Positions 44,018 to 53,475 of a stretch of DNA of 64,000 bases are shown piece by piece. The position numbers were made by a program, and so were the translations under genes. The notes beneath the pieces were generated by a model that ran no database searches, was not told the DNA's origin, and saw only the letters and a program-made list of their open reading frames with translations. Positions within the stretch are counted from its first letter, which is position 1, and the number at the start of each line of letters is the position of its first letter. Source of the DNA: Ensifer sp. MPMI2T. GTDB taxonomy: Bacteria > Pseudomonadota > Alphaproteobacteria > Rhizobiales > Rhizobiaceae. Location of the stretch: positions 1 to 64,000 of the forward strand of contig NZ_SRXN01000034.1 in the NCBI RefSeq assembly GCF_004827385.1, read 5' to 3'.

Positions 44018-46519
44018 CTATTGATTCTTCCGATATTCGAGAGCCATCTTCTCTCGGTGCTCAATGAGAGCTATTTCCCCTTTCAGCTCGTGTATAATGC
44101 GGATCTGCTTCTTCCGCCACTTGGCAACTGGATAGACCAGGAAACGCTTGAATTGTGCCCGGCGAAGGCCCCATTTGAGATGCCCCAAGTAATGGTTGCG
44201 GCCCCCAGGCGTCTTTATCGGAACATCTCTGCGGAGTGGGCTGGGCTCTATTTTCCTGAGCTCTGCAAGCCGGGAGGCGAAGACAATAAGTTCGCTCATA
44301 GCAGCACGTCGAGGCGAATACGCAGACACTGTCGCCAAAGCGGCCAGACGCATTTCCTGTAGCTTATTGGGATTATTTAGAAGAGCCCCAATGGATTCGA
44401 AGCATGCGTCAAGGTCGAACGTATCGACAACAAGAGCATTAACCCCGTCGACTGCATATTCACCCGCTCCACCTTCTCTTGGTACGACAGAGACAGCACC
44501 GCACGCCATGGCTTCTGCGGCGGTCCGGCCAAACGCCTGATAGTCCGAAAGGTCGACAAAGATGTCGGTCTCTTGCAGAAGTTCCGCAACACCCGACCGC
44601 TTCAGAACCCCCGCGTTTCGAAACTTGAAGTCCTTGGGCAGATTTCCAAAATCGGCGTCTTGATCGTCGCACCCAAAGATACTGATAGAGACCTTGTCGG
44701 AAAAGGCGTCGCTCAGACGCTTTAACAGGTGCATTGTTCGAAGAGCGCCGCGCCGAGGAGTCTTGGGGCGTATCATGGCTGCGATGCAAATGTTGCTCTT
44801 CGACAGTTCCCGTGGCCCTGGCCTATAGACGTCGTGATCTATGCTGGGCAGAACCTTGTGTACCTTGACGCCGTGATTTCTCTCTACCTGCTCCCGGATC
44901 CAATCTGTTTTCGCGAACAAAACGGCGTTGGGTATCAGGTCGTAAGAGCTCCTGGCGATCTGCCAGTTTTCGCTGCCCTCTTCAAAAAAGAACGGCTCGT
45001 AATCCTGAATATAGTAGGCTGGAAGAATCCAAGGACAACGATCTGTGACCGTTTTCAATAGCTTAACAGAATGAAAGATCGTTGCCACGACGACGTCGTA
45101 GCCGGTCGCATTTTTGGCCAGCGTTGCGGGCGAAAACTCTACGAAGATCTGCGCGGCTTCCGGAATGTCATTATATTGCCTGCAATAATGAGCGCGGTCC
45201 CCGGACTTAACGGCAATCTTTGCGTCCACCCCTAGACGTCGCATTGCTACGGCCTCTTGAACCACGGAATGCGCACCTCCACTGCCGCCTTTCACAGGCA
45301 GAAGAAAGAGGATCCTCTGTGACATTAACAGGCTGAGAGCTGAGCCTTGCGTTTCTGTGGCTGTAGCCAGGCTCATCTTTATACGATGGCGAACCGCATC
45401 CATTTGGCGCGTGTCCTTGAGTCTGGAGGCGAGGTTCTCAAACTTGCTTCCATGTTTGCGGCGCAGCGCTGCGGTACCGGCTTTTGACAGCGCAATGCGG
45501 CGCTCGTGTCCAAAACTCTTCGACTTTGCGTGAAAGACGTACGTGTCGTCTGCATAGGCAAGGGCATAACCGGCGTCTTGCGCTCGCACGCAATAATCGT
45601 TTTCCTCGCCGTAGCCGGTCGGGAATGCTTCCTCATCCATGTAGCCGATAGATTCTATGACCTCGCGTCGAATCATGAAGCAAAAGCCGTTCACGAAATT
45701 CGTCCGAGGATAATCCCTGCAGCTAACTGAGAGCACAAGTCGCGCCATCTCATCCGGTGTCATCCCTCCGGGGAGCGAGTTGATCGCAAACTTGCCATTA
45801 GAATCATAAAGGTTAGGTACGCTTTGCCAGTTTGCGGCATTAGAAAGTGGGCCGCAGATTCCAATGTCATCGGCGGAATGCATACAACGCACAAGCCCGT
45901 CAGCCCAGTATGGTGTGACGATTGTGTCGCTATTCAACGTGACTACGTAAGGCGCCGTTGATGCTCGTAAGCCAGTGTTGACTGCTTTGGTATATCCCAT
46001 GTTCTGCTCATGCTCGATGAGCGTGAACACAGTCTGTTCATTCGATAGTCCCTCAATGGCGCCTCTAAGCCAATTCGTCGTTTCGTCATCAGAGCCATCA
46101 TTGACGATGATTATGCGCGACTGATAATCGGAGCTCGCCTCCGCGAGCGACCTCAAGCAGGATTTGACGTCGTCCAGTGCATTAAAGACGGGAACGACAA
46201 CATCGATCCTTCCCAGGAAGTTATCTGGCGTGGCGATAATTGGGGGCGCGTCCGGCGATGACGCCGTTGCCTTGACGTTCTCTTCACAGTGAACAAGTGG
46301 GTTAAGTCCGGCACGCGCAACATTTGGATAAGCCCGAAGATAGTAACTGGTACTGAATTTCGGACCGGGATCATATCCGCTGAATGCTCCAATCCTTAAA
46401 TAATGTTCGGCAGGGGAAAGGCCAGTCTTCTCTATATCAGGATACCGGGCGGAGTACCAATCAGCATCAAAGAAGATACTTTTTGACACGATGGAAACGA
46501 TGGTTTCTGTTCCTGACAT
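44018..46519 (-). CDS. two-domain glycosyltransferase (GT2 + GT4) with N-terminal repeat motif
   Basis: 833 residues (AGGAAAA before the ATG). The first about 85 residues are two repeats of FDADWYSARYPDIE...HYLRIGAFSGYDPGPKF type, a module common on large glycosyltransferases. Next a GT2 domain (IDVVVPVFNALDDVKSCLRS, IIVNDGSDDE, LNSDTIVTPYWADG as DxD, YGEENDYCVRAQDAGY). From about residue 400 a GT4-like domain (LLPVKGGSGGAHSVVQEAVA, YYIQDYEPFF, FVDLSDYQAFGRTAAEAMAC) follows. The end is a basic coil. Both transferases probably add successive sugars in a surface polysaccharide. GC is lower than in the flanking core genes. Confidence 0.9.
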   Translation of the reverse strand: MSGTETIVSIVSKSIFFDADWYSARYPDIEKTGLSPAEHYLRIGAFSGYDPGPKFSTSYYLRAYPNVARAGLNPLVHCEENVKATASSPDAPPIIATPDNFLGRIDVVVPVFNALDDVKSCLRSLAEASSDYQSRIIIVNDGSDDETTNWLRGAIEGLSNEQTVFTLIEHEQNMGYTKAVNTGLRASTAPYVVTLNSDTIVTPYWADGLVRCMHSADDIGICGPLSNAANWQSVPNLYDSNGKFAINSLPGGMTPDEMARLVLSVSCRDYPRTNFVNGFCFMIRREVIESIGYMDEEAFPTGYGEENDYCVRAQDAGYALAYADDTYVFHAKSKSFGHERRIALSKAGTAALRRKHGSKFENLASRLKDTRQMDAVRHRIKMSLATATETQGSALSLLMSQRILFLLPVKGGSGGAHSVVQEAVAMRRLGVDAKIAVKSGDRAHYCRQYNDIPEAAQIFVEFSPATLAKNATGYDVVVATIFHSVKLLKTVTDRCPWILPAYYIQDYEPFFFEEGSENWQIARSSYDLIPNAVLFAKTDWIREQVERNHGVKVHKVLPSIDHDVYRPGPRELSKSNICIAAMIRPKTPRRGALRTMHLLKRLSDAFSDKVSISIFGCDDQDADFGNLPKDFKFRNAGVLKRSGVAELLQETDIFVDLSDYQAFGRTAAEAMACGAVSVVPREGGAGEYAVDGVNALVVDTFDLDACFESIGALLNNPNKLQEMRLAALATVSAYSPRRAAMSELIVFASRLAELRKIEPSPLRRDVPIKTPGGRNHYLGHLKWGLRRAQFKRFLVYPVAKWRKKQIRIIHELKGEIALIEHREKMALEYRKNQ

Positions 46520-46710
46520 CTAGCTGTTTTTCCTAATTCGCCCTGTCGCGCTTCAAGCGTGCATTCCGCGATGCTAATTTTGAAACTCAGATAGCGGGAC
46601 TTTTCCAACTGCACAACGTTTCAGCGTGAAGATTCGGGACGATCGCCGGCATGCCGGCCTTCAGCACTCTCACCATCGCGGCGCAGAATATTGACCAAGT
46701 CGACCGTCGA

Positions 46711-48072
46711 TCAGGAAAATGGGGCGATTTTCGACATTCTGGTCCAGAGCCGCGACAATGCGCCAGTCCCTTTCGGAACAGGCGCAACCCCTTTCGACAG
46801 AAGGGCAGGCGCCTTCACTTTGGCAGGCTTAGCCATTGCGCCCGTTAGTCGCTGCTCTGCGCGCCTCAATAATTCCTGATCCTCGTCGTTGAGGGTTCTA
46901 TAGTGGTTTGTCATGGCTGCAAGCAGTTCTGCACGAGCCCGGTAGAAAGCTGCGGGATCCGCGTGCCCAGCAACTTCCTTTGTGGCCAATAGACGGTTGA
47001 TACGCGTCCAGTGGTCGTCAAGCTGCTTCCGAGCGCGCTTGCTGACGTCATGAAACTTATTGGCGAGCACTTCCTTATCGATAGCAGCAAAGGCCGGCGC
47101 CGCGTCTGCCCAGGAGGAGATCAATGTCTCTGGCGCATTGGTGAGTTCGGTGAGCCCGTCAAACTTAAGCTTTCCTCGCGCCACAGCTATGGCGGGAATA
47201 CCGAACGATGCCGCCGTGATATAGCCGTGCATCGACGAGCCAATGTAAAAAATGGAACGAGAAATCGCGGCGACGATTTCCTCCAGACTCTCGGGCTTAT
47301 CCAACACAAGGGGGCGACTGGAGGTGAACTGAGCCACACGCTTGGCCGCGATATCATCACCGTGACAGGGGCCGATCGCAATGAGAAGTGGCTTGGCATG
47401 CGTGGTGGCGGCAAGATGATCTATGGTTGCGGCAACCTCTTCAATCGGAACGTCGTTCATGTAACGCGAGTTAACGTGAATCGTAATGATCGGCTCGGCC
47501 GCATCGCTCCCGAGCCGGTTCAGTAGAGAAGTAAAACGCGCATCCAATTCCGCCTTCTCCCACAACTGCGGCAGAGCCCAAGCGGTATCCGGGACAACTG
47601 CGACTTCGAGATGCGGATCAATCTCCAACAGGCAGTCACGGCTTGCCGCGTCACGAACCGAAAGGTAGTCCGTCCGCTGCAGCGCCCTGCGCACGAGGTC
47701 AATGAAGGCCGTCTCGAAACGATTGGCGACACCCGGAGCGTTCCAAATCACCGGCACGGAAGGATCGACAGAGAGTGTCGAGCATATCCACAAATCGCCG
47801 TAGCCACTCAGCCCTACGCCTGCGTCCTCATACTCGCGCAACTTACTGGGCATTGTGTGGATGATGTTGCCACCTCCAATAATGAGCCCTTGCAACGGTT
47901 TGGCGAGTAGGTCCTCGAAGCGAACTGACGGCACACAGTCAGTCCAGACTGCCGCGCCCCCCGCCGGGCTGACATTGGAAATCGGAGCTTGGGCAAGTCG
48001 CTTTCGCAAAAGCAGCGGAAAAAGCAAATCGCCGTAGTTCGCCACGTCAAATGTTCCACCATGCACGAGCAT
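46711..48072 (-). CDS. polysaccharide pyruvyl transferase family protein
   Basis: 453 residues (TTAGGGA before the ATG). GTFDVANYGDLLFPLLL at the N-terminus and LIIGGGNIIHTM, then DYLSVRDAASRDCL, VVPDTAWALP and the PEP-binding-like SSMHGYITAASFGIPAIAVA mark the PS_pyruv_trans family. These enzymes put a pyruvate ketal from PEP on a sugar of an exopolysaccharide. The C-terminal about 130 residues are an extra helical, basic part. It is divergent from a second family member. Confidence 0.88.
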   Translation of the reverse strand: MLVHGGTFDVANYGDLLFPLLLRKRLAQAPISNVSPAGGAAVWTDCVPSVRFEDLLAKPLQGLIIGGGNIIHTMPSKLREYEDAGVGLSGYGDLWICSTLSVDPSVPVIWNAPGVANRFETAFIDLVRRALQRTDYLSVRDAASRDCLLEIDPHLEVAVVPDTAWALPQLWEKAELDARFTSLLNRLGSDAAEPIITIHVNSRYMNDVPIEEVAATIDHLAATTHAKPLLIAIGPCHGDDIAAKRVAQFTSSRPLVLDKPESLEEIVAAISRSIFYIGSSMHGYITAASFGIPAIAVARGKLKFDGLTELTNAPETLISSWADAAPAFAAIDKEVLANKFHDVSKRARKQLDDHWTRINRLLATKEVAGHADPAAFYRARAELLAAMTNHYRTLNDEDQELLRRAEQRLTGAMAKPAKVKAPALLSKGVAPVPKGTGALSRLWTRMSKIAPFS

Positions 48073-48209
48073 TCCCTAAGCCCTTATTCTTTGACCCGAT
48101 CACGGGGGTGCCTATCACGCTCGTGGCGAGCATGGTAGGCATGAAATAGATGGCACGCTCATAACGAACATGATACTGGGCGGCGCATTGAGATTTCAGG
48201 AGACGAGGC

Positions 48210-49337
48210 GTGAGCTCAGCAACCAAGGTCGTTGTGGCAAATGAGACCGGCTATACCTCGAACCCAGGATGCCGTGCCGTGCGACGTGGTATCAGCCGCC
48301 TCATGGAGCTAAGTGATGTTCGCATCGGGGGGGCATTGCCGCTCGGCTTTTGGGCCAATGAGTTCTCGGAATTGGCGCCGGTACGCGAAAACTGGCTCAT
48401 TCGACAGGATGGTAAATTCGCGTCGGGCACTGAGAAGGCGGCACCAATTGACACTGTGAAGTGGAAACAAATCCGCAATGTCTTGTTGCGACGGGATGAT
48501 GCCTTTTCTAAAGCTCTGGAAGAAGTTGATACTCTCGTAATCAATGGCGAAGGGTCCCTGCATCACAACTTTCCGCGCGCACTCGCATTACTGGCGATGA
48601 TCAGCATTGCCGCTGAAAGGGGCAAACGAGTCGCGCTTCTAAACTCCACAATCCAGGCCATGGATTCCGAACTATTGATGGAAGTGCTGCCCGCGCTCGG
48701 GTTCTGTCATGTTCGGGAGCAACGCACGCTGCTGGCGATAAGAGATTTCCAGCCTTCCGCTTTTGCCGCGCCTGACCTCGCGGTATTGGCGATGCGGGTC
48801 ATGGAGCCACCCTATCGTCCGAGGTCGCAGGTCGACGGGAAGCGCATCCTTGTTAGTTACGGGGTCTTGGTAAATGAAAAGATGCTTCGGGCGTTGCTGC
48901 GGAGCGCAAAAGGATGCGGCTTGGAGCCGATTTACCTCTCAATCGGGGATGGCGGCGAAACTGCCCTTGCGACACGGGTCTGCGCCGAAGAAGGCGTGCC
49001 GCTCGTCCATGCGGGTGAGATCAACTTTAGGAGGCTGCTCGAACTGCTTTCCAGTTCGGCGCTTGCAGTTTCTGGCCGCCACCACATCAATCTCTTCCTA
49101 ATGCGTTGCGGTGTGCCGATACTGTGTATTCCATCCAATACCTGGAAGCTGGATGCAACCTTTGAACTTTCGGGGTATCCCAAAATCGAGCTAACCAGCG
49201 TCGAAGACATAGACGAGATGATCACGAGAGCCTATGAAAACCGTCACTCGCTCGCGGTTGCTTCACGGGAAGGTTTCCGAAAGTGTGCATCCTTGATTGA
49301 CGAACTGCCTGAAAGATTCCGTCAATGGATCTGTTAA
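48210..49337 (+). CDS. second polysaccharide pyruvyl transferase family protein
   Basis: 375 residues from a GTG with CAGGAGACGAGGC ahead. VANETGYTSNPGCRAVRRGI, LVINGEGSLHHNFPRALALL, HVREQRTLLAIRDF and the later SSSALAVSGRHHINLFLMRC match the family pattern (glycine-rich N-terminus, GxG-S-H, S-R/RHH). It diverges from the first family member and overlaps the GT29 gene by 13 bases. Which sugar is modified is unknown; it may also be an acyl/pyruvyl-type transferase without proven activity. Confidence 0.8.
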   Translation: MSSATKVVVANETGYTSNPGCRAVRRGISRLMELSDVRIGGALPLGFWANEFSELAPVRENWLIRQDGKFASGTEKAAPIDTVKWKQIRNVLLRRDDAFSKALEEVDTLVINGEGSLHHNFPRALALLAMISIAAERGKRVALLNSTIQAMDSELLMEVLPALGFCHVREQRTLLAIRDFQPSAFAAPDLAVLAMRVMEPPYRPRSQVDGKRILVSYGVLVNEKMLRALLRSAKGCGLEPIYLSIGDGGETALATRVCAEEGVPLVHAGEINFRRLLELLSSSALAVSGRHHINLFLMRCGVPILCIPSNTWKLDATFELSGYPKIELTSVEDIDEMITRAYENRHSLAVASREGFRKCASLIDELPERFRQWIC

Positions 49338-50002
49338 CACCTTTCGATTTCATCGAAGCCTTTGAGGCTGGGCAACGGATCGCAGTGGTCGGCAACGCGC
49401 CAACCTTGGCGGGACGGAAGGCGGGCACCTGGATCGACTCTCATGATATCGTCATCCGATTTAACGATTGTCGAGTGCGTGGTTTCGAATCCGATGTGGG
49501 TGCTAAAACCGATATCCTGATCTCCAATCCTTATGCGGAAACACGCCCCGGAAGCTACTTGGCAGATCTACTGCCTCCGGTCGTCGTGCTTGTAATTAAT
49601 CCGCAGACCCGACGGGGAAACAAAGATGATTTCGTGCGTTGGTTGGGGAAAAATCGCGTCCTGTTTACGTATACGCCTGATATCAAGGTAAACACTCTTG
49701 ATCGTCAGCACCTTGCATTGACGACAGGGACTTACGGTATTTCACTCGTCACGAGTTTGCTGAAGCCTAAAAGTCTATCTTTGACCGGCTTCACGATGTT
49801 TGCTGCGGGTTCCGACTTCCACTACTGGAGCAATATTACTCCAGCGGGAATAAAATCCCATTCGCCACAGACGGAAGCCCATGTCTTCGTGGATATGTTG
49901 AACACTTTTCGCACGCCGGTCCACGCGACGCATGACATCTTCGACATAGCGAGTCGCTGTCGAAAGAAGCTCGGTGAACACATCCGCCTACACCCGCTGT
50001 AA
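49325..50002 (+). CDS. GT29 (sialyltransferase-family) glycosyltransferase
   Basis: 225 residues starting at 49325 within the previous gene. IAVVGNAPTLAGRKAGTWID and SHDIVIRFNDCRV correspond to the large sialyl motif (VVGN.P.L...G..ID..D.VIRFN), and LTTGTYGISLVTSLLKPKS to the small motif with TTG; the later HYWSNITPAG..SHSPQTEAH gives the terminal His. There is no membrane segment. GT29 is best known from animals; bacterial members exist in a few surface polysaccharide loci. It probably adds a Kdo- or sialic-acid-type (nonulosonic) sugar (inference). Confidence 0.82.
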   Translation: MDLLTPFDFIEAFEAGQRIAVVGNAPTLAGRKAGTWIDSHDIVIRFNDCRVRGFESDVGAKTDILISNPYAETRPGSYLADLLPPVVVLVINPQTRRGNKDDFVRWLGKNRVLFTYTPDIKVNTLDRQHLALTTGTYGISLVTSLLKPKSLSLTGFTMFAAGSDFHYWSNITPAGIKSHSPQTEAHVFVDMLNTFRTPVHATHDIFDIASRCRKKLGEHIRLHPL

Positions 50003-50048
50003 GCGCGAATTTGTCAGGGGTCTGGGCCTTGGACCACCTCGGCCTTTC

Positions 50049-50912
50049 TCACCTCACAAGCCGCCGCAGATAGTTGCCGTAATCTCCCTTGCCGGCCCTT
50101 TCCGCGATCCGGGCAAATTCTTCGCGTGAAACAAAGCCTTTTGCCAGCGCGATTTCTTCCGGGCATGCAATTTTAAACCCCTGCCGCTTCTCAAGTGTGC
50201 GGACAAACTCTGCAGCCTCCAGCAGACTGTCAGGCGTACCGGTGTCGAGCCAGGCATAGCCGCGCCCCAAGACAGAAACCTTCAATCTTCCACGCTCCAG
50301 ATAGATTCTGTTGACGTCGGTGATTTCATATTCGCCACGGGCTGAGGGTTTGAGATTGGCGGCGATGTCGACAACTTCGGAATCGTAGAAATAAAGTCCG
50401 GTTACAGCCCAGTTCGACTTTGGTGCCGCAGGCTTTTCCTCAATCGAAAGCGCGTTCATGCCGTCGTCGAACTCGACGACGCCATAGCGCTCTGGATCGT
50501 TGACGTGATAGGCAAAAACGGTCGCACCCTGCTCCAAGGCGGTGGCCTGCTGTAAAAGTTCCGGCAACCCGTGACCGAAATAGATGTTGTCGCCCAAGAT
50601 CAGGCACGAGGGTGCACCAGCCACGAAATCAGCACCGATCACATAGGCTTGCGCCAGTCCGTCTGGGCTGGGCTGGACAGCATAGCTCAGGGACATACCC
50701 CATTGCGATCCGTCCCCTAGCAACGCCTGAAAAAGAGGCATGTCGTGCGGCGTGGAGATGATGAGGATTTCACGGATGCCGGCCAACATCAGCGTGGTCA
50801 GCGGATAATAAATCATCGGCTTGTCGTAAACAGGCAGAATTTGCTTGGACACGGCAACTGTCATCGGGTGAAGGCGCGTACCACTGCCCCCCGCAAGAAT
50901 AATTCCCTTCAC
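50049..50912 (-). CDS. rfbA: glucose-1-phosphate thymidylyltransferase
   Basis: 287 residues from the GTG at 50912 (AAGGAAAAGATGC upstream), overlapping the rfbD stop by four bases. KGIILAGGSGTRLHPMT is the nucleotide-binding signature, then SKQILPVYDKPMIYYPL, LGDNIYFGHGL and EEKPAAPKSNWAVTGLYFYD. It makes dTDP-glucose, the first step of dTDP-L-rhamnose synthesis in the cytoplasm. The last gene of the rfbCBDA operon. Confidence 0.96.
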   Translation of the reverse strand: MKGIILAGGSGTRLHPMTVAVSKQILPVYDKPMIYYPLTTLMLAGIREILIISTPHDMPLFQALLGDGSQWGMSLSYAVQPSPDGLAQAYVIGADFVAGAPSCLILGDNIYFGHGLPELLQQATALEQGATVFAYHVNDPERYGVVEFDDGMNALSIEEKPAAPKSNWAVTGLYFYDSEVVDIAANLKPSARGEYEITDVNRIYLERGRLKVSVLGRGYAWLDTGTPDSLLEAAEFVRTLEKRQGFKIACPEEIALAKGFVSREEFARIAERAGKGDYGNYLRRLVR

Positions 50913-51802
50913 GCATCTTTTCCTTCTGAAAGTAGCGTCAAAACAACCCGCCGTGTGGACTCCTTCCAATCTGGCAAACGGCTGCCAAAGGCCTGTTCCA
51001 GCTTGTGGCAGTCAAGCCTTGAATTTGCTGGCCGGCGAGCCGGCGTGGGATATTCCGCTGTGGTTATGTCATTAACTTTGACGGGGCGTCCGGTTATCTC
51101 TTCATAAACGGAAAAGATGAATTTCGCGAAGCCTGCCCAGCTGGTCTCACCCGTCCCCGAAAGGTGGAATATGCCGCGCAAGTCGGCCGACGGGCTGGAC
51201 AACAAACGTTCGGCTATTGTCACGACGGCAACGCCGAGGTCGTCAGCCGATGTGGGACAGCCGAGCTGGTCGGCAACGACATTCAGCTCATCGCGCGTTT
51301 CGGCGAGCCGGAGCATCGTCTTCACGAAATTGTGGCCGTAGGGGGAATAGACCCATGCGGTGCGCAGGATCGTATGATTTGGGTTGGCGAAGGCAACCGC
51401 AATTTCACCCTCAAGCTTCGACCTGCCATAGATTGATACCGGACCCGTCTGGTCTCCCTCGTCGTAAGGTGCCGGTTTGCTGCCGTCGAACACATAATCA
51501 GTCGAAAGATGAATGACTGGAATACCGAGCTCCGCTGCTGCCTCAGCCACCGCGCCTGCTCCATCTCGGTTGACGGCAAAGGCCTCGACCGGCTCGCTTT
51601 CCGCCTTGTCGACGGCGGTATAGGCCGCAGAAGAGACGATGATGTCGGGTGCGGCATCCCTAACCGAGCTCACGACAGTCGAGGGGCGAGCCAGATCGAG
51701 TTCCGGCCGACCCAGGGTGAAGATCTGGAGATCAGGTCGAGCGAGCGCCTTCAAGGCGCAGGCGATTTGTCCGCTTTTTCCAGTTACCGCGAGGCGCATC
51801 AT
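50909..51802 (-). CDS. rfbD: dTDP-4-dehydrorhamnose reductase
   Basis: 297 residues from ATG 51802, which overlaps the rfbB stop. RLAVTGKSGQIACALKALAR is the NAD(P)-binding N-terminus, then VVSSAAYTAVDKAESEP, STDYVFDGSKPAPYDE, SIYGRSKLEGE with the Tyr-x3-Lys pair. It reduces dTDP-4-keto-rhamnose to dTDP-L-rhamnose, the last step of the pathway. Confidence 0.95.
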   Translation of the reverse strand: MMRLAVTGKSGQIACALKALARPDLQIFTLGRPELDLARPSTVVSSVRDAAPDIIVSSAAYTAVDKAESEPVEAFAVNRDGAGAVAEAAAELGIPVIHLSTDYVFDGSKPAPYDEGDQTGPVSIYGRSKLEGEIAVAFANPNHTILRTAWVYSPYGHNFVKTMLRLAETRDELNVVADQLGCPTSADDLGVAVVTIAERLLSSPSADLRGIFHLSGTGETSWAGFAKFIFSVYEEITGRPVKVNDITTAEYPTPARRPANSRLDCHKLEQAFGSRLPDWKESTRRVVLTLLSEGKDA

Positions 51803-52857
51803 CAGGCTTTCTTCAGGATACCGAGGCGCTCGCCGGAATAGACCTTGTCGCGCAGCGGTTGCCACCACCAGGTATTTTCCAGATACCACTCTACAGTCTT
51901 GCGTATGCCAGTATCGAAATTCTCCTGCGCCTTCCAGCCAAGCTCGGTTTCGAGCTTAGTGGCGTCAATCGCATAGCGTGCGTCGTGGCCCGGCCGGTCA
52001 GCCACCAGAGTAATCAGATCGCTATAGGGTGAATGGCTGGGTTTAATCTCATCGAGGAGCGAGCAGATCCGGCTGACGACATCGATGTTGCGCCGCTCGT
52101 TGCGACCGCCGACATTGTATTTTTCGCCAGGACGGCCTTCCCTGACGATCAGCCAAAGGGCGCGGGCATGGTCGTCGACATAAAGCCAATCGCGAATGTT
52201 GGAACCCGTTCCGTAAACCGGCAAAGGCTTCCTGTCCAAGGCATTGAGGATAATCAGCGGAATCAGCTTTTCGGGGAAGTGGAACGGTCCATAGTTGTTG
52301 GAGCAATTCGAGATGACCACAGGAAGCCCGTATGTTCGCTGCCATGCGGTTGCGAGATGGTCACTCGCCGCCTTCGAGGCCGAGTAGGGGGAGGAGGGGT
52401 CGTATGGCGTGACTTCTTCGAACAGCCCGCTGGCTCCAAGCGAGCCATAGACCTCGTCGGTCGACACGTGCAGCATCTTGAACGTTGCCTTCCGCTCCTC
52501 GGGCAGACTGGTCCAATATTGCCGCGCTGCCTCCAGCATTGTGAAAGTCCCGTTCACATTCGTCTGGATAAAGTCGGCCGCCCCGGTGATCGAGCGATCT
52601 ACGTGGCTTTCCGCCGCGAGATGCATGACGTAATCCGGCCGAAACGTCTCAAAGGCTTCATTAATGGCCGTTCGATCACAGATATCGGCCCTAAGGAAGC
52701 GATAACTGGGGAAACCGTCGATCGGCTTCAGCGACGCCAGGTTGCCCGCATAGGTCAACTTGTCAATGTTCAGGACCTCCGCGCCGATATCCCTGACGAG
52801 ATGGCGTACCAACGCTGATCCGATAAACCCCGCACCACCTGTCACCAAAATACGCAT
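51802..52857 (-). CDS. rfbB: dTDP-glucose 4,6-dehydratase
   Basis: 351 residues. RILVTGGAGFIGSALVRHLV binds NAD, MHLAAESHVDRSI and HVSTDEVYGSL hold the catalytic Thr/Asp/Glu residues, and SPYSASKAASDHL the Tyr-x3-Lys pair. It converts dTDP-glucose to dTDP-4-keto-6-deoxyglucose. It follows rfbC by three bases and overlaps rfbD. Confidence 0.97.
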   Translation of the reverse strand: MRILVTGGAGFIGSALVRHLVRDIGAEVLNIDKLTYAGNLASLKPIDGFPSYRFLRADICDRTAINEAFETFRPDYVMHLAAESHVDRSITGAADFIQTNVNGTFTMLEAARQYWTSLPEERKATFKMLHVSTDEVYGSLGASGLFEEVTPYDPSSPYSASKAASDHLATAWQRTYGLPVVISNCSNNYGPFHFPEKLIPLIILNALDRKPLPVYGTGSNIRDWLYVDDHARALWLIVREGRPGEKYNVGGRNERRNIDVVSRICSLLDEIKPSHSPYSDLITLVADRPGHDARYAIDATKLETELGWKAQENFDTGIRKTVEWYLENTWWWQPLRDKVYSGERLGILKKA

Positions 52858-52860
52858 AAA

Positions 52861-53424
52861 CTACCCCTTCAAGTATTTAAACGAGACCGGAAGTTCGGAG
52901 AGCAGTGGCTGCTTGGAATCCTTTTCCGACAGAACGTACGCCTTCATCTTCGGCCAATTGATTCCAATGGTAGGATCGTCCCATTTCAGGCCGCGATCAT
53001 GTTCGGCGCTATAAGGTGCAGTCACCTTGTAGTTAATCACCGTGTCCGCCTTCAGTGTCATGAAACCATGCGCGAAGCCGGCAGGAACCCACAGCTGGGC
53101 GCCATTCTCCGAGGATAGCTCGGCGGAAACCCATTTCCCGTACGTTGGGGAGCCGACCCTGATGTCTACGGCGACGTCGAACAGTGCGCCGCGTGTACAG
53201 CGGACCAGCTTTCCCTGCGCGAAAGGCTCCAACTGAAAGTGGAGGCCTCTTACCGTCCCAATTTGACGAGAGAGAGATTCATTATCCTGAACAAATCCGA
53301 CTTCGGCGATACTTTCGCGGAACCATCCATCCTTGAACACTTCGCTGAAATAGCCGCGGTCGTCGCCAAACTTCTTCGGCGTGATTAACTTGACTTCGGG
53401 AATCGACAAGCTCTGAAAATGCAC
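52861..53424 (-). CDS. rfbC: dTDP-4-dehydrorhamnose 3,5-epimerase
   Basis: 187 residues, the usual length. FGDDRGYFSEVFKDGWF, VRGLHFQLEPFAQGKLVRCT with the catalytic His, and LWVPAGFAHGFMTL are the family blocks. It epimerises the 4-keto intermediate on the way to dTDP-L-rhamnose. First gene of the rfb operon; the MsbA-type gene ends 52 bases upstream on the same strand, so read-through is possible. Confidence 0.96.
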   Translation of the reverse strand: MHFQSLSIPEVKLITPKKFGDDRGYFSEVFKDGWFRESIAEVGFVQDNESLSRQIGTVRGLHFQLEPFAQGKLVRCTRGALFDVAVDIRVGSPTYGKWVSAELSSENGAQLWVPAGFAHGFMTLKADTVINYKVTAPYSAEHDRGLKWDDPTIGINWPKMKAYVLSEKDSKQPLLSELPVSFKYLKG

Positions 53425-53475
53425 GCCGAACTTAAACCTCTATCTCATATTTCATTGCTTCACGCTCATGGTCGC

